Source: Curtobacterium pusillum (lineage in GTDB: Bacteria; Actinomycetota; Actinomycetes; Actinomycetales; Microbacteriaceae). Taken from it: a stretch of DNA of 64,000 nucleotides. The stretch is taken from the NCBI RefSeq assembly GCF_013359865.1, contig NZ_JABMCE010000077.1, forward strand, positions 25,440 through 89,439. Direction: 5' to 3'. The notes beneath the pieces are model-generated. The model had not been told where the DNA came from and ran no database searches. It saw only the letters and a list, made by a program, of their open reading frames with translations. The translations under genes were made by a program, and so were the position numbers. Shown in pieces: positions 1 through 13,099 of this stretch (within the stretch, counting starts at the first letter, position 1; every line of letters starts with the position of its first letter).

Positions 1-3000
1 TTCCAGGTCGCGTCCTTCGGCGACCACCTCGCGGTGCTCGACCGGACGTCGGGGACGATCTCGGTCGACGGCGACACGGTCGACCTCGGTGCCCGTGTCG
101 GCACCGCGCCCTCGCTGCAGCGATCCACCGACGATGCATCCGAAGCGGTCGTGGCCGGGACGGCGGGGCTCGTGCGCGTGTCGGCGTCCGGCAGCGTCGA
201 CACCACCGCCCTCCAGGTGTCCGGACGCGCCGCTCGACCGACCGTCGTCGGCTCGTGCACCTACGCGGCGTGGGCCGGCGGCCAGGCGCTCGACACGTGC
301 AAGGGGAACGGTCTGCAGCGCCTCGCGAGCACCGGCGGGACCGGCGACCTGCAGATCCTGCACAACGGGGAGACGGTGGTCGCGAACGACCCGCAGAGCG
401 GCCGGTCCTGGGCGATCGACCGCAGCGGCCAGCTCATCGACAACTGGGCCGACCTCATCAAGAAGGACGAGGACCAGCAGCAGGAGCAGGTGTCCGACGA
501 CGACCCCGAGATCGACAAGGACCAGAAGCCGCCGGTGGCGGTCGATGACGATCTGGGCGCCCGTCCGGGACGCACCACGAGCCTCCCGGTCCTGCTCAAC
601 GACTACGACCCGAACGGCGACCCGATCGTCGTGAGCGAGGTCGGCAGCATCGGCGACGCGGTCGGCGACGTCGCGATCGTCGGCGACGGCCAGCGTCTGC
701 AGATCACGCTCTCCGCCCGCGCGACCGGCACCGTCTCGTTCCCGTACACGATCACCGACGGGAACGGCGGCTCGGACGCAGCGACGGTCACGGTGACCGT
801 CCGACCCGATTCGGAGAACGACCCACCGCGCCAGGTCCGCAAGACGTCGGCCGACGCCGTGCAGAACGGGCACGTCGTCACGAACGTGCTCGGCGACTGG
901 GTCGACCCCGACGGCGACCCCGTGTACCTCGAGTCGGCGACCGCGTCGGACGCCGACCGCGTCTCCACGACGCCGGACGGTCTCCTCGACTACCGCAACG
1001 CGAGCGGCCGCACCGGCGACCGTGCCGTCCAGCTGGTGGTGAGCGACGGGCGGGCCGACGGCCGCGGATCCGTGACGGTGCACGTGGCCAAGCAGGGCAG
1101 CGTGCCGCTGTACGCCGACCCGTTCCCGGTCCGCGGCTACGCCGGCAAGACGTTCACCGTCGACCCGCTCGACCACGTCCGAGGCGGGAACGGCACGGTC
1201 ACGCTGACGAGCGTGTCGTCGGCCAGCGGACTGACCGTCACGCCCAGCTACGACTCCGGCACCTTCCGGGTGCAGGGCGCGAGCGCCGGCGACCACCAGC
1301 TCGAGTACACGGTCACCGACGGCACGAAGACCTCCAGCGGCATCGTCCGCATCACCATCCTGGCCCCACCGGACGCGTCGACCGCGCCCATCACCACGCC
1401 GAAGACGGTGTTCGTCAACACGCTGTCGACGAAGGACACCGACGTCACCGCGACTGACATCGACCCCGCGGGCGGCGTCCTGCTCGTGACGGCGCTCGAC
1501 GGACCCGAGCGCGGGTCCGGCGTCCAGGCGAGCATCCTCGACCAGCACACCGTGCGTGTCACGCTCACGGCACCGCTCGACGGGCCGGTGTCCTTCGGGT
1601 ACACCGAGACCAACGGTCTCGCATCCGCGACGGGCACGATCACGGTGGTCGAGATCCCGAAGCCCGACCGGATCCAGCCGCCCGTCGCCCAGCCGGACGC
1701 CGCGACCGTGCGGGTCGGCGACGTCGCGAACATCGACGTGCTCGCCAACGACACCCAGCCCGAGGGCGAACCGCTGACCCTGCAGCCGGACCTCGTGCAG
1801 AACGTCCCCGGCGACGGCGGACTGCTGTTCGTGTCCGGTGACCACCTGCGGTACCTGGCGCCGACCACCCCCGGCAACTACACCGCCGTCTACCGCGTCG
1901 CCGGTCCGGACGGGCAGTACGCCGACGCGACCGTGTCGATCTCGGTGCGCGAGCAGGACGCGGCCACGAACAACCCCCCGGTCCCGCAGACCGTCACCGC
2001 GCGTGTGGTCGCAGGGCAGTCGGTCCGGGTGTCGATCCCGCTCAACGGCATCGACCCCGACGGCGACTCGGTGCAGCTCGTGGGGGTGGCGTCGAACCCG
2101 GACAAGGGATCCGTCGCCGACGTCGCCTCGGACGCGCTGACGTACGAGGCCGGCGACTACTCGGCCGGGACCGACGAGTTCACGTACACGGTCGTCGACG
2201 CGCTCGGCGCCCGAGCGACGGGGACCGTGCGCGTCGGCATCGCGCCCCGCGCGGAACAGGCGTCGAACCCGGTCGCCGAAGCCGACCACGTCACGATCCG
2301 TCCCGGCGGCTCGGTCACCGTCCGCGTCCTGCAGAACGACTCCGACCCCGAGGGCGGGCAGCTGACCGTCACGAAGGCCGAGCCGACCGCGAAGGACGTG
2401 TCGGCGAAGGTCCTCCGGAAGCAGCAGATCCGCGTGACACCGCCGAAGTCGGCGAAGAGCGGCGACTACGCGGTCCTGTACACGGTCGCGAACGAGAACG
2501 GCGGCGCCAGCACGGCGTTCCTCACCGTCACGGTCGACCCGGACGCACAGCCCCTGCGGCCCGAGGTCGACGACACGACGCTCGACCTGCAGGACATCCT
2601 GCACCGGCAGAGCGTCACGGTCGACGTCCTCGACAACGTGTTCTTCGCCGAGGGCACGACCGCCGACCTGAAGGTGGGCGTCGTCGACGGGTACGGGGAC
2701 ACCGCTCGCACGACCGACGACCAGCGGATCGTCGTCCGCCTGACCGACGACTCGCAGGTCATCCCGTTCTCGGTCGCCCGCGTCGACCACCCGGACATCG
2801 TCGCCTACGGCTTCATCCACGTCCCGGGGTTCGACGACGCGCTGCCGCAGATCAACCGGACCGCGGGGGCGATCACCGTCAAGAGCGAGGCGACCGTCCG
2901 GATCCCGCTGTCGAAGTACGTGATCACCGCGAACGGGCAGACCGCGAAGATCACCGACGACGGCACGGTCAAGGCGACGCACGCGAACGGGCAGGACCTG

Positions 3001-5241
3001 GTGGTCGACTCGTCCACGCTGCAGTTCACCTCGTCGAAGCTGTACTACGGCAACGCCTCCATCTCGTTCGAGGTCACCGACGGCTCGAACGCGAACGGAG
3101 GGAAGGGGCGAGTCGCCACGCTCGTCCTGCCGATCAAGGTGACGCCGCGGTCGAACCAACCGCCGGCCTTCACCGGGTCCGCGGTCGACATGCAGCCGGG
3201 GGAGTCGCGCTCGATCGACCTCACGAAGCTCACCGACTACCCGTACCCGAAGGACCTCCCCGAACTGCGGTACTCGGTCGTCAGCAAGCCGAGCGACGGC
3301 ACCACCGCGACGATCTCGGGCCGGACGCTGACGATCAAGGTCGCGGACACCGCGAAGAAGAACACCACCGCGGCGATCGGCATCGGCGTCGCCGACGACG
3401 CGAACGCCGGACGCTCCGGTGTCGTCAACGTGGACGTCGTCGCATCGACCCGGCCGCTCGTGCAGCCCGGCGCGGACAAGTCCGTCACGAAGCGTGGCCA
3501 GACCACCACGATCGACGTGCTCGCCAACGACCAGCCGACGAACCCGTTCCCGGAGCAGCGGCTGCGGGTCGTGAACATCCGCGGCCTGTCCGGTGGGCTG
3601 CCGGGGGGCGTGACGGTCACCCCGAGCGCGGACAAGTCGCGCCTGCAGGTCAGCGTCTCCGACAACGCCAAGCCGGCCGACACCCACCTCCAGTACCAGG
3701 TGGCCGACGCGACCGACGACCCCGACCGGTACGTCTGGGGCGACGTGACGATCTCGGTGCAGGACGTCCCGGACGCACCCGGCGCTCCGACGCGCACGGG
3801 CTCGTACGAGGGCGGCCAGGCGACGCTCACCTGGTCGACCCCGCAGGCGAACAACTCGCCGATCACCGGGTACCGGCTGCAGGGCACCAACGGGGTGTCG
3901 AAGGACTGCGGCACGGCGACCGTCTGCACGATCACCGGTCTCGATCCGAAGGGGTCGTACCAGTTCTCCGTCGTCGCGACCAACGCCGTCGGGGACTCCG
4001 ACGCCTCGCCGAAGTCGGCGTCGATCAGCGCGGACTTCGTGCCCGCACCGCCGACCGGCATCACCGTCACGCCGAGCACGAGCACGCCGAACCAGCTCGA
4101 CGTGGACTGGAACGCGGTCGCCGCCCCGAACAACGGCACCGCGGTGAACAACTACGTCGTGACGATCGAGGGCCCCGGGCTGTCCTCGACCCGGAGCACG
4201 GGCACGGCGACCAGCACGTCCTTCACCGGGGCCCAGAGTGGGGCGCAGTACAAGGTGACGGTCTCCGCCCGCAACGGCGCGGACCGCAACGGCACGGTCG
4301 TGCAGTGGAACTCGGCGTCCGCCACCGGCACGGCGGTCGGGACGCCCGGGAAGGTGCAGAACCTCACGGCAACCGTCGGTGACCGCTCGAACCACGGAAG
4401 ATCGACCGTCACGCTCACCTGGGCGGGTGCTGAACCAGCCGGCGGATCCGGGCCGTCCTACTCGGCGTACCGAGTCAGCGGCCAGATCGACTGCAAGTCG
4501 CCGTCGGGTACGTACCTCGGTTCCCAATCCGGCGTGACCGACTCGGTCGGGTACGGCAAGCCGCTGTACGCGGTGGTGTCCAGCAACGGCACGTTCTGCA
4601 ACGTCGAGTACGCGTCGACGCAGACGTACGAGACGCCATCCGGCACCGTCGACGCTCGGAGCGACCTCGAGAGCACCGACGGCGACCATTGGCAGGTTCG
4701 TGTCAGCGACCCCACCGGCGCCTCCGGTGACGGTCTCCACTACGAGATCGACTCCGGGAACGGATTCGAGATACTGAACGGGTCGTGGCAGGGCGTGCCG
4801 GGCGACGGGTACAACAGCCAGACCGACATCGTCGTGCGCGCGTGCGGTGGACCGGATGTCGGGACGTACTGCCAGGACTCCGGTCAGTGGAAGCACATCA
4901 CTGCCGCAGCCATCTCGACGGAGGTGTCACTGAACGGAGCCACCCCGACCGCGCTGAACCTCACGGCTCCGCCCGGGGCCCTGGCCGTGACCTACGACGT
5001 CGAGTGGTACGCGTCGGGCTCGGTCGTCGGCGATTCAGGCGTCGGTCGTGTCGGATCGCAGACCGACTGGAAGCCGGGCGTAGCGCTCAACACTCCGACG
5101 GGCGGCTACTGGGTGCGGATCCGAGCGAAGGTCGATGCACCGAACGCCGACGCCGGCTCGCAGACCGGGACGTGGACGGACCCCGTCCAGCTCGACCCTG
5201 CTCCGTCCCCGACGGATTCGACACCTCAGTCCGGTACCTGA
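1..5241 (+). CDS. Giant Ig-like / fibronectin type III surface protein, 5' end cut off by the window
   Basis: The frame is open from base 1, so the N-terminus lies outside; 1746 codons are visible. The first part (to about base 420) reads like the end of a beta-propeller-type domain. From about 530 to 3760 there are repeated cadherin-like Ig modules marked by motifs such as VLLNDYDPNGDP, VLANDTQPEGEP, VLQNDSDPEGGQ and VLANDQP. Three fibronectin-III-like modules follow (about 3766-4030, 4039-4290, 4336-4700), then a Cys-containing C-terminal region. There is no LPxTG motif and no C-terminal membrane helix, so any anchor should be at the missing N-terminus. A moxR-DUF58-TgpA-FHA gene set follows on the same strand. 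The role is unknown; a large extracytoplasmic scaffold or adhesin is the likely type. Confidence 0.85.
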   Translation, partial: FQVASFGDHLAVLDRTSGTISVDGDTVDLGARVGTAPSLQRSTDDASEAVVAGTAGLVRVSASGSVDTTALQVSGRAARPTVVGSCTYAAWAGGQALDTCKGNGLQRLASTGGTGDLQILHNGETVVANDPQSGRSWAIDRSGQLIDNWADLIKKDEDQQQEQVSDDDPEIDKDQKPPVAVDDDLGARPGRTTSLPVLLNDYDPNGDPIVVSEVGSIGDAVGDVAIVGDGQRLQITLSARATGTVSFPYTITDGNGGSDAATVTVTVRPDSENDPPRQVRKTSADAVQNGHVVTNVLGDWVDPDGDPVYLESATASDADRVSTTPDGLLDYRNASGRTGDRAVQLVVSDGRADGRGSVTVHVAKQGSVPLYADPFPVRGYAGKTFTVDPLDHVRGGNGTVTLTSVSSASGLTVTPSYDSGTFRVQGASAGDHQLEYTVTDGTKTSSGIVRITILAPPDASTAPITTPKTVFVNTLSTKDTDVTATDIDPAGGVLLVTALDGPERGSGVQASILDQHTVRVTLTAPLDGPVSFGYTETNGLASATGTITVVEIPKPDRIQPPVAQPDAATVRVGDVANIDVLANDTQPEGEPLTLQPDLVQNVPGDGGLLFVSGDHLRYLAPTTPGNYTAVYRVAGPDGQYADATVSISVREQDAATNNPPVPQTVTARVVAGQSVRVSIPLNGIDPDGDSVQLVGVASNPDKGSVADVASDALTYEAGDYSAGTDEFTYTVVDALGARATGTVRVGIAPRAEQASNPVAEADHVTIRPGGSVTVRVLQNDSDPEGGQLTVTKAEPTAKDVSAKVLRKQQIRVTPPKSAKSGDYAVLYTVANENGGASTAFLTVTVDPDAQPLRPEVDDTTLDLQDILHRQSVTVDVLDNVFFAEGTTADLKVGVVDGYGDTARTTDDQRIVVRLTDDSQVIPFSVARVDHPDIVAYGFIHVPGFDDALPQINRTAGAITVKSEATVRIPLSKYVITANGQTAKITDDGTVKATHANGQDLVVDSSTLQFTSSKLYYGNASISFEVTDGSNANGGKGRVATLVLPIKVTPRSNQPPAFTGSAVDMQPGESRSIDLTKLTDYPYPKDLPELRYSVVSKPSDGTTATISGRTLTIKVADTAKKNTTAAIGIGVADDANAGRSGVVNVDVVASTRPLVQPGADKSVTKRGQTTTIDVLANDQPTNPFPEQRLRVVNIRGLSGGLPGGVTVTPSADKSRLQVSVSDNAKPADTHLQYQVADATDDPDRYVWGDVTISVQDVPDAPGAPTRTGSYEGGQATLTWSTPQANNSPITGYRLQGTNGVSKDCGTATVCTITGLDPKGSYQFSVVATNAVGDSDASPKSASISADFVPAPPTGITVTPSTSTPNQLDVDWNAVAAPNNGTAVNNYVVTIEGPGLSSTRSTGTATSTSFTGAQSGAQYKVTVSARNGADRNGTVVQWNSASATGTAVGTPGKVQNLTATVGDRSNHGRSTVTLTWAGAEPAGGSGPSYSAYRVSGQIDCKSPSGTYLGSQSGVTDSVGYGKPLYAVVSSNGTFCNVEYASTQTYETPSGTVDARSDLESTDGDHWQVRVSDPTGASGDGLHYEIDSGNGFEILNGSWQGVPGDGYNSQTDIVVRACGGPDVGTYCQDSGQWKHITAAAISTEVSLNGATPTALNLTAPPGALAVTYDVEWYASGSVVGDSGVGRVGSQTDWKPGVALNTPTGGYWVRIRAKVDAPNADAGSQTGTWTDPVQLDPAPSPTDSTPQSGT

Positions 5242-5261
5242 GATCCGGCTCGCCCAGCCTC

Positions 5262-5267
5262 TACGCT
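5262..5267 (+). promoter_or_regulatory. Possible -10 element (TACGCT) upstream of moxR
   Basis: TACGCT lies 39 bases before the moxR ATG, just after the stop of the surface-protein gene. A purine-rich GAGGA at about 5290-5295 can serve as ribosome-binding site. I see no good -35 element. It may give the moxR-to-FHA genes their own transcript. Confidence 0.35.
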
Positions 5268-5306
5268 GCCCGTAACGCCATCCCCGAGAACGAGGAACGA
5301 CACCGC

Positions 5307-6274
<968 letters not shown>

Positions 6275-6278
<4 letters not shown>

Positions 6279-7687
6279 CCGACCGCCGGCCCGTCTCGAC
6301 GCGATCGCGCCGCCCGTCCTCGACGCGGTCGCGTCGCGGGACGACGGCGTACGAGCGCACCGGGACGGTCGCCGGCCTCACGAACGTCCGCACTCGTCTC
6401 GTCGGCGATCGGGACGGTGTGGCGGCGGACGCGGTCGTCGGTCTCGCGCGGGCCTGGGCGACGGCCTGGAGGCTCGTCAAACGCGGGTGGGCAGAGGTCT
6501 CGTCCGTGGTCACCGGCCTGGGATGGACGGTGGCGGTCCTCACGTTGGTCGCGTTCGTCCTCGGGTACCGCTTCGGTCTGCGTGAGGTCGTCGTGGTCGG
6601 TTTCGCGGGAGCGCTCCTGGTGGTCGTCGCCGCGATCGCCCTCATCGGACGCTCGCGGCTCGTGATCCGGATGCGACTGCCACAGCACCGGGTGGCGGTC
6701 GGGGACGCAGCGGGCGTGGTGGTGACGGCGGAGAACCCGGTGCGCCTCCCGTCGGTCCCGACGACGGTGGAGGTCCCGGTCGGTGCCGGTCTGGTCGACG
6801 TGGCCATCCCGTCGATCGGCCCGCGCGGGACGTTCGAACGGGAGGTGCCGGTTCCGACGGTGCGCCGCGGCGTGCTCGACGTCGGGCCGGTGACCGGAGT
6901 CCGGGCGGACCCCGTCGGTCTGGTGCGTCGGGAGATCGTGTGGACGGCGCGGGAGCAGGTCATCGTGCACCCGCGGACCATCGCGATCCCGTCGACGAGC
7001 ACCGGTCTCGTGCGGGACCTCGAGGGGCAGGCCACGACCGACCTGTCGCCCTCGGACATCGCGTTCCACGCCATCCGGGAGTACATGCCAGGTGATGACC
7101 CGCGCACCATCCACTGGAAGTCGACCGCGAAGTCCGGCGCGCTGATGGTCCGGCAGTTCGAGGACACCCGCAGGTCGCACCTGGTGGTCGCGCTGGGGAT
7201 CTCGCGTGCGGAGTTCGCCGACGACGAGGAGTTCGAGCTCGCGGTCAGCGCGGCTGCGTCGCTCGGCGCCCGAGCGATCCGGGATGGTCGGGAGGTCACC
7301 GTCGTGGTGTCCGAGCGGACGCCGGAGTTCGCCAAGCGTGCGGTGTACGCCGTGCACCCGCTGCCCACCGTCACCCCCACGCGACTGCTCGACGACTTCG
7401 CCTCCGTCGGCCTGGCGGACGCCTGCCTGCCGATCGCCGAGGTCGCGCGCATCGTCGGCACCGACACCGCCGGGATCTCGGTGGCGTTCCTCGTCGTGGG
7501 GTCGACCGTCGAGTTGCCCGCGCTGCGCCTGGCGGCGACGCGGTTCCCCGTCGGGGTCGAGGTGGTGGCCGTCATCTGCGAGCCGGAGGCACAGCCCCGG
7601 TTCCTCCGTGTCGCAGGGCTGACGGTGATGACGATCGGCTACCTCGACGACCTGCGTCACGCCCTGCACCGATCGGCGGCGGCATGA
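6275..7687 (+). CDS. DUF58 domain membrane protein
   Basis: 470 residues. The N-terminus is basic and Ser/Arg-rich, followed by two membrane helices at about residues 81-98 and 104-124, then a long soluble domain. The DUF58 signature REYMPGDDPRTIHWKSTAK starts at residue 268. The C-terminal part has a VWA-like alternating pattern. DUF58 proteins are almost always paired with MoxR ATPases and often with transglutaminase-like membrane proteins, exactly as here. The GTG start overlaps the moxR stop and the stop overlaps the next ATG (ATGA). The biochemical role of the family is not settled; a link to assembly or quality control of an envelope complex is inference. Confidence 0.9.
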
Positions 7688-10166
7688 GCGTGGCAGCGAG
7701 CCCGGACACCCGGGCCCGGAAGACGGTCCGGCGTGACGCCCGTCGGCTCTCGCCGTTCCGGCTCGCCGGCGGCACGCTCGCGGTCTGGCTGCTCCTGGCC
7801 GTCGCGAGCGTGGCGTGGTGGCCGGTCTACCGGGACGACTCGATGCTCGTCGCGGCGGTGACCGCGGTGGTGTTCGGCACACTGGTGGCGCTCGTCGGCA
7901 CGGTGCTCCGTCTGCCCACGGCGGTCGTAGCGATCGCCACGGTCGCGGCGTTCGTCCTCACCGGGGTGCCCGCCGCGGTGCCGGGCGAGGCCAACGGGCT
8001 GGTGCCGACGGGGCAGGGGCTGATCGATCTCTTCGCGGGCGTCGCCCTCGGCTGGAAACGCCTGGTGACCATCAGCCTGCCGGTGGGCTCGTACGAGTCG
8101 CTGCTCGTGCCGTACTTCGTGACGCTCCTCGTCGCCACGGTGACGGCCGTGAGCGTGGCGACCCGTTCCTCCAGACAGGAGCTGGCCAGCATCCCGGCGC
8201 TCGTGGTCTTCGCGGCCGGCGTCGTGATGGGGCCGAGCCGGCTGGACACCTCGATCCTGACGGCCGTCGCGCTCACCGGCATCGCGCTGGTGTGGGCGCT
8301 GACCGTGCGGCACGCGCGGCGCGCGGTCGCCGTGGCGACGACGATCGGGACCCGCGTAGCGGTGGCGCGGTCGGTCCTCCGTCCGGCGCTCGTCGGCACC
8401 GGGACGATCGTCGCCGCGGCCGTGGTCGCCACCGGGCTCGGACTCGTCGCCCCGCCGTCGGTCGGCCGGACGGTCGCGCGGACGGACGTCGTCAAGCCGT
8501 TCGACCCGCGTGACTACGTCAGTCCGCTCAGCGGGTTCCGTGCGTACGAGGAGCAGACCGAGTCGGCGGCGACCCAGCTGCGCGTGACGGGCTTGCCGGC
8601 GGACGGCTTCGTCCGGATCGCCACGCTCGACACCTACGACGGCGTCGTCTACCGCGTCGGCGGTGCGGACGGTTCGACGTCCTCGGGGACGTTCGAACGG
8701 GTGCCGACCTCGGTCGACGTCCGCGGAGTCCACGGGACCACCGTGCGCGTCGGGGTCACCGTCGACGGGTACAGCGGCGTGTGGCTGCCCACGGTCGGCG
8801 ACCTCGAACAGATCGACTTCACCGGCTCGGACGCCGAGCAGGAGCGCGGCGCGTTCTTCTACAACGGCTCGACCGGCACCGGCGCTGTGGTGGGCGGCGT
8901 CGGCGAAGGCACCCGGTACGACCTGACGGCGGTCGTGCCCGACCAACCGACGGACGAGCAGTTGGCGTCGGCGCGTCCGGGCAACGCGTCGGTGCCGACG
9001 CCGCGGTCCGTGCCCGATGCGGTGCGGGACTCGGTGGAGACGTACACGGCGGACGCCGAGACGGACGGCGCGAAGCTGGTCGCGATGGTGCAGGCGCTCA
9101 AGCGCAACGGCTACGTGAGTCACGGTGTCGGGGACGATCGCGCGAGCCGGTCCGGCCACGGGGCCGACCGGATCCAGGAGCTCCTGACCTCGCCGCTCAT
9201 GATCGGCGACCAGGAGCAGTACGCCGCGGCCGCAGCGCTGATGGCGGACCAGCTCGGCTTCCCGGCGCGTGTCGTCATGGGGTTCACCGCCGGCGGCGAC
9301 GCCGGCGGGAGCACGGGATCGGGATCGACCTCCGGCGGAACGACGACGTTCCGCGGCTCCGACGTGACCGCCCGGGTCGAGGTCGACACCGCGCAGTGGG
9401 GCTGGGTCATGCTCGACCCGAACCCCGCCGTCCGCGACATCCCCGACGAGCAGCAGCAGACGCCGCAACCGGTGACCCGACCGGAGACCGTCGTGCCGCC
9501 GCCACCGGCCGAGCAGCAGGACCAGTCGCAGCAGGCTCCGCCGCAGAGCGACCGGAACACGCCGCCCGTGCAACCGCTCTGGCTGCGGATCCTGCTGGCC
9601 GCGTTGCCGTGGGTGCTCGCCACGCTCGGATTCGTCGCGCTGGTGCTGCTGCCGTTCGGCGTCATCGTGCTGCTCAAGCGGGTCAGACGTCGGCGACGGC
9701 GCCGTGCCCCGACCCCGCGGGCGCGCATCGTCGGGGCGTGGGACGAGTACCGGGACGCCCTCGTCGATCGTGGGCACGACGTGGCACGTTCGGCCACCCG
9801 TCGGGAGGCGGTCGTGGGCGCTCCGGGAGAGGGAGGCACGGGGCTCGCCGCACTCGCTGACCGCTCGGTCTTCGGTCCGAACAATGCCGACGTGACGGCC
9901 GCGGACCGGATGTGGTCGGCGGCGGACGACGCCATGACGAGCCTCCGGACCGGTCGAACGCGCAGGGAGCGGATCCGCGCAGCAGTGTCGCTCCGGTCGT
10001 TGCGCCTCGGCGACGCCTCGCGGTCGGCACGTGCCTCGGTCGCCTCGGCAGTCGGCTCACGTGGCCGGCGTTCCGCGGGCGACCAGGGTCCGGCTCGGCC
10101 GCGTGACTACGATGGCCTGCAGGCCGGCGAGCGTCGTGGACGGCCGAGTGAGGACAGGCGGAACCC

Positions 10167-10170
<4 letters not shown>
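7684..10170 (+). CDS. TgpA-like membrane protein with a transglutaminase fold that has lost its catalytic Cys and His
   Basis: 828 residues. Six or seven membrane helices lie in the first 260 residues, an extracytoplasmic domain follows, then a Pro/Gln-rich linker (about 590-630), one more helix (about 634-664), an Arg-rich stretch and a cytoplasmic tail of about 160 residues. This is the TgpA layout. The transglutaminase core is recognisable, but where active enzymes have GDCEQYA this protein has GDQEQYA (Gln510), and where they have HAWVE it has TARVE (Thr562). The third position, Asp578 in MLDPNP, is kept. Activity as a Cys transglutaminase or protease is therefore very unlikely, and I read it as a pseudoenzyme or binding domain. 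It overlaps both neighbours by 4 bases, so it is one translational unit with DUF58 and FHA. Confidence 0.88.
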
Positions 10171-12209
<2,039 letters not shown>

Positions 12210-12271
12210 CCGACCGGCACCGTCCTCCACAGGGCGGTGCCCGACCGGCACCGTCCTCCACAGGGCGGTGC
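12210..12271 (+). terminator. Two identical tandem 31-bp hairpin units after the FHA gene
   Basis: Bases 12210-12240 and 12241-12271 are identical 31-mers starting right after the TGA. Each contains GCACCGTCC and GGGCGGTGC separated by TCCACA: a 9-bp stem with one G-T pair and a 6-base loop. No U-tract follows. Likely tandem terminators or RNA-stabilising hairpins arising by exact duplication. Confidence 0.7.
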
Positions 12272-12341
12272 CCGGGGCGAACAGTCCACGACTGCAGGCC
12301 GGGAGCGTCGACGCCTCGGCGTTCTGTGGTCCGCTGGGTGC

Positions 12342-13097
12342 ATGAGCCCGTTCCTCGCCCGCTGCCTCCTGGTCGTGGCGGCGATCGTGCTCCTGTCGGC
12401 CGGGGTCGTCGGACCGGTGGCGGGTGCTTCCCGTGCCGTGCTCATCGGCGCCGCGGCCTGGTGCGCGGTCCTGGACCTGCTGCTCGTACGCGCGACACGG
12501 AGAGCCGAGACGGACACCGACGTCGACGTGGTCGTGCTCGGCCCGGGGGCCAGCACCGAACCAGCGTCGGGCCAGGCGTCGCGTTCCCCCTGGGGACAGG
12601 GGACGGATGCGGCTCCCGGGCCGCGCGACGACCACGACCCGACCGGTCCGCCGTCCACCGTCGTCCTCGGCACCGGACGGGACGGATCAGCGATCGGCCT
12701 CGGCCTCGGCCACGGAGCACCCGCGCACGTCGTCGTCGTCGGAGCAGGTGTCCTGGCGGTGGCCGTGTTCCGCGCCGTCGCCGCGCAGGTCCGTGCCGGG
12801 GCAGTGGGGTCCGGAGACGGGATCCGGGTCGGGAGCGCTCCGGACCTCCGCTCGGTGGTGGCGTCCGGCTCCGAGCACTGTCCACCGCTCCCCGACGGGA
12901 CGGCCGCGCTCGTCGCGGACCCGGGTGACGGGAACGTCCCGACCACGGTCGTGCTCGTGCCCGGACTCGGGCAGATGCCGCGGCGATGGGACGTCGCCGT
13001 GGTGGTCACCCGCTACGGGTGCTCCGTCCGCCGACCGAACGAACCGCAGGGCACTCCGGTGTCGCCGGCGCTCCCGCAGCTCGGGGAGCGCGCATGA
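12342..13097 (+). CDS. Unrecognised membrane protein downstream of the FHA cluster
   Basis: 251 residues from the ATG at 12342; the same frame is open further up, but upstream codons run through the tandem hairpins and are not protein-like. Two hydrophobic helices occupy about residues 5-50. A charged, Gly/Pro-rich linker follows, then a region with HVVVVGAGVLAVAVFRAVAAQ and, near the end, TTVVLVPGLGQMPRRWDVAVVV. The latter pieces faintly recall FtsK/SpoIIIE-type ATPase segments with no intact P-loop, but I would not assign that family. It ends two bases before the stop of the convergent asparaginase gene. No obvious ribosome-binding site precedes the ATG, so start confidence is moderate. Confidence 0.6.
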   Translation: MSPFLARCLLVVAAIVLLSAGVVGPVAGASRAVLIGAAAWCAVLDLLLVRATRRAETDTDVDVVVLGPGASTEPASGQASRSPWGQGTDAAPGPRDDHDPTGPPSTVVLGTGRDGSAIGLGLGHGAPAHVVVVGAGVLAVAVFRAVAAQVRAGAVGSGDGIRVGSAPDLRSVVASGSEHCPPLPDGTAALVADPGDGNVPTTVVLVPGLGQMPRRWDVAVVVTRYGCSVRRPNEPQGTPVSPALPQLGERA

Positions 13098-13099
13098 CC

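Noticed and set aside
4785..5306. N-terminal extension of the MoxR gene into the giant surface-protein gene
   Set aside because: The upstream codons lie wholly inside the surface-protein gene in another frame and read as Arg-rich shadow; MoxR proteins begin near MSMTPEQ.
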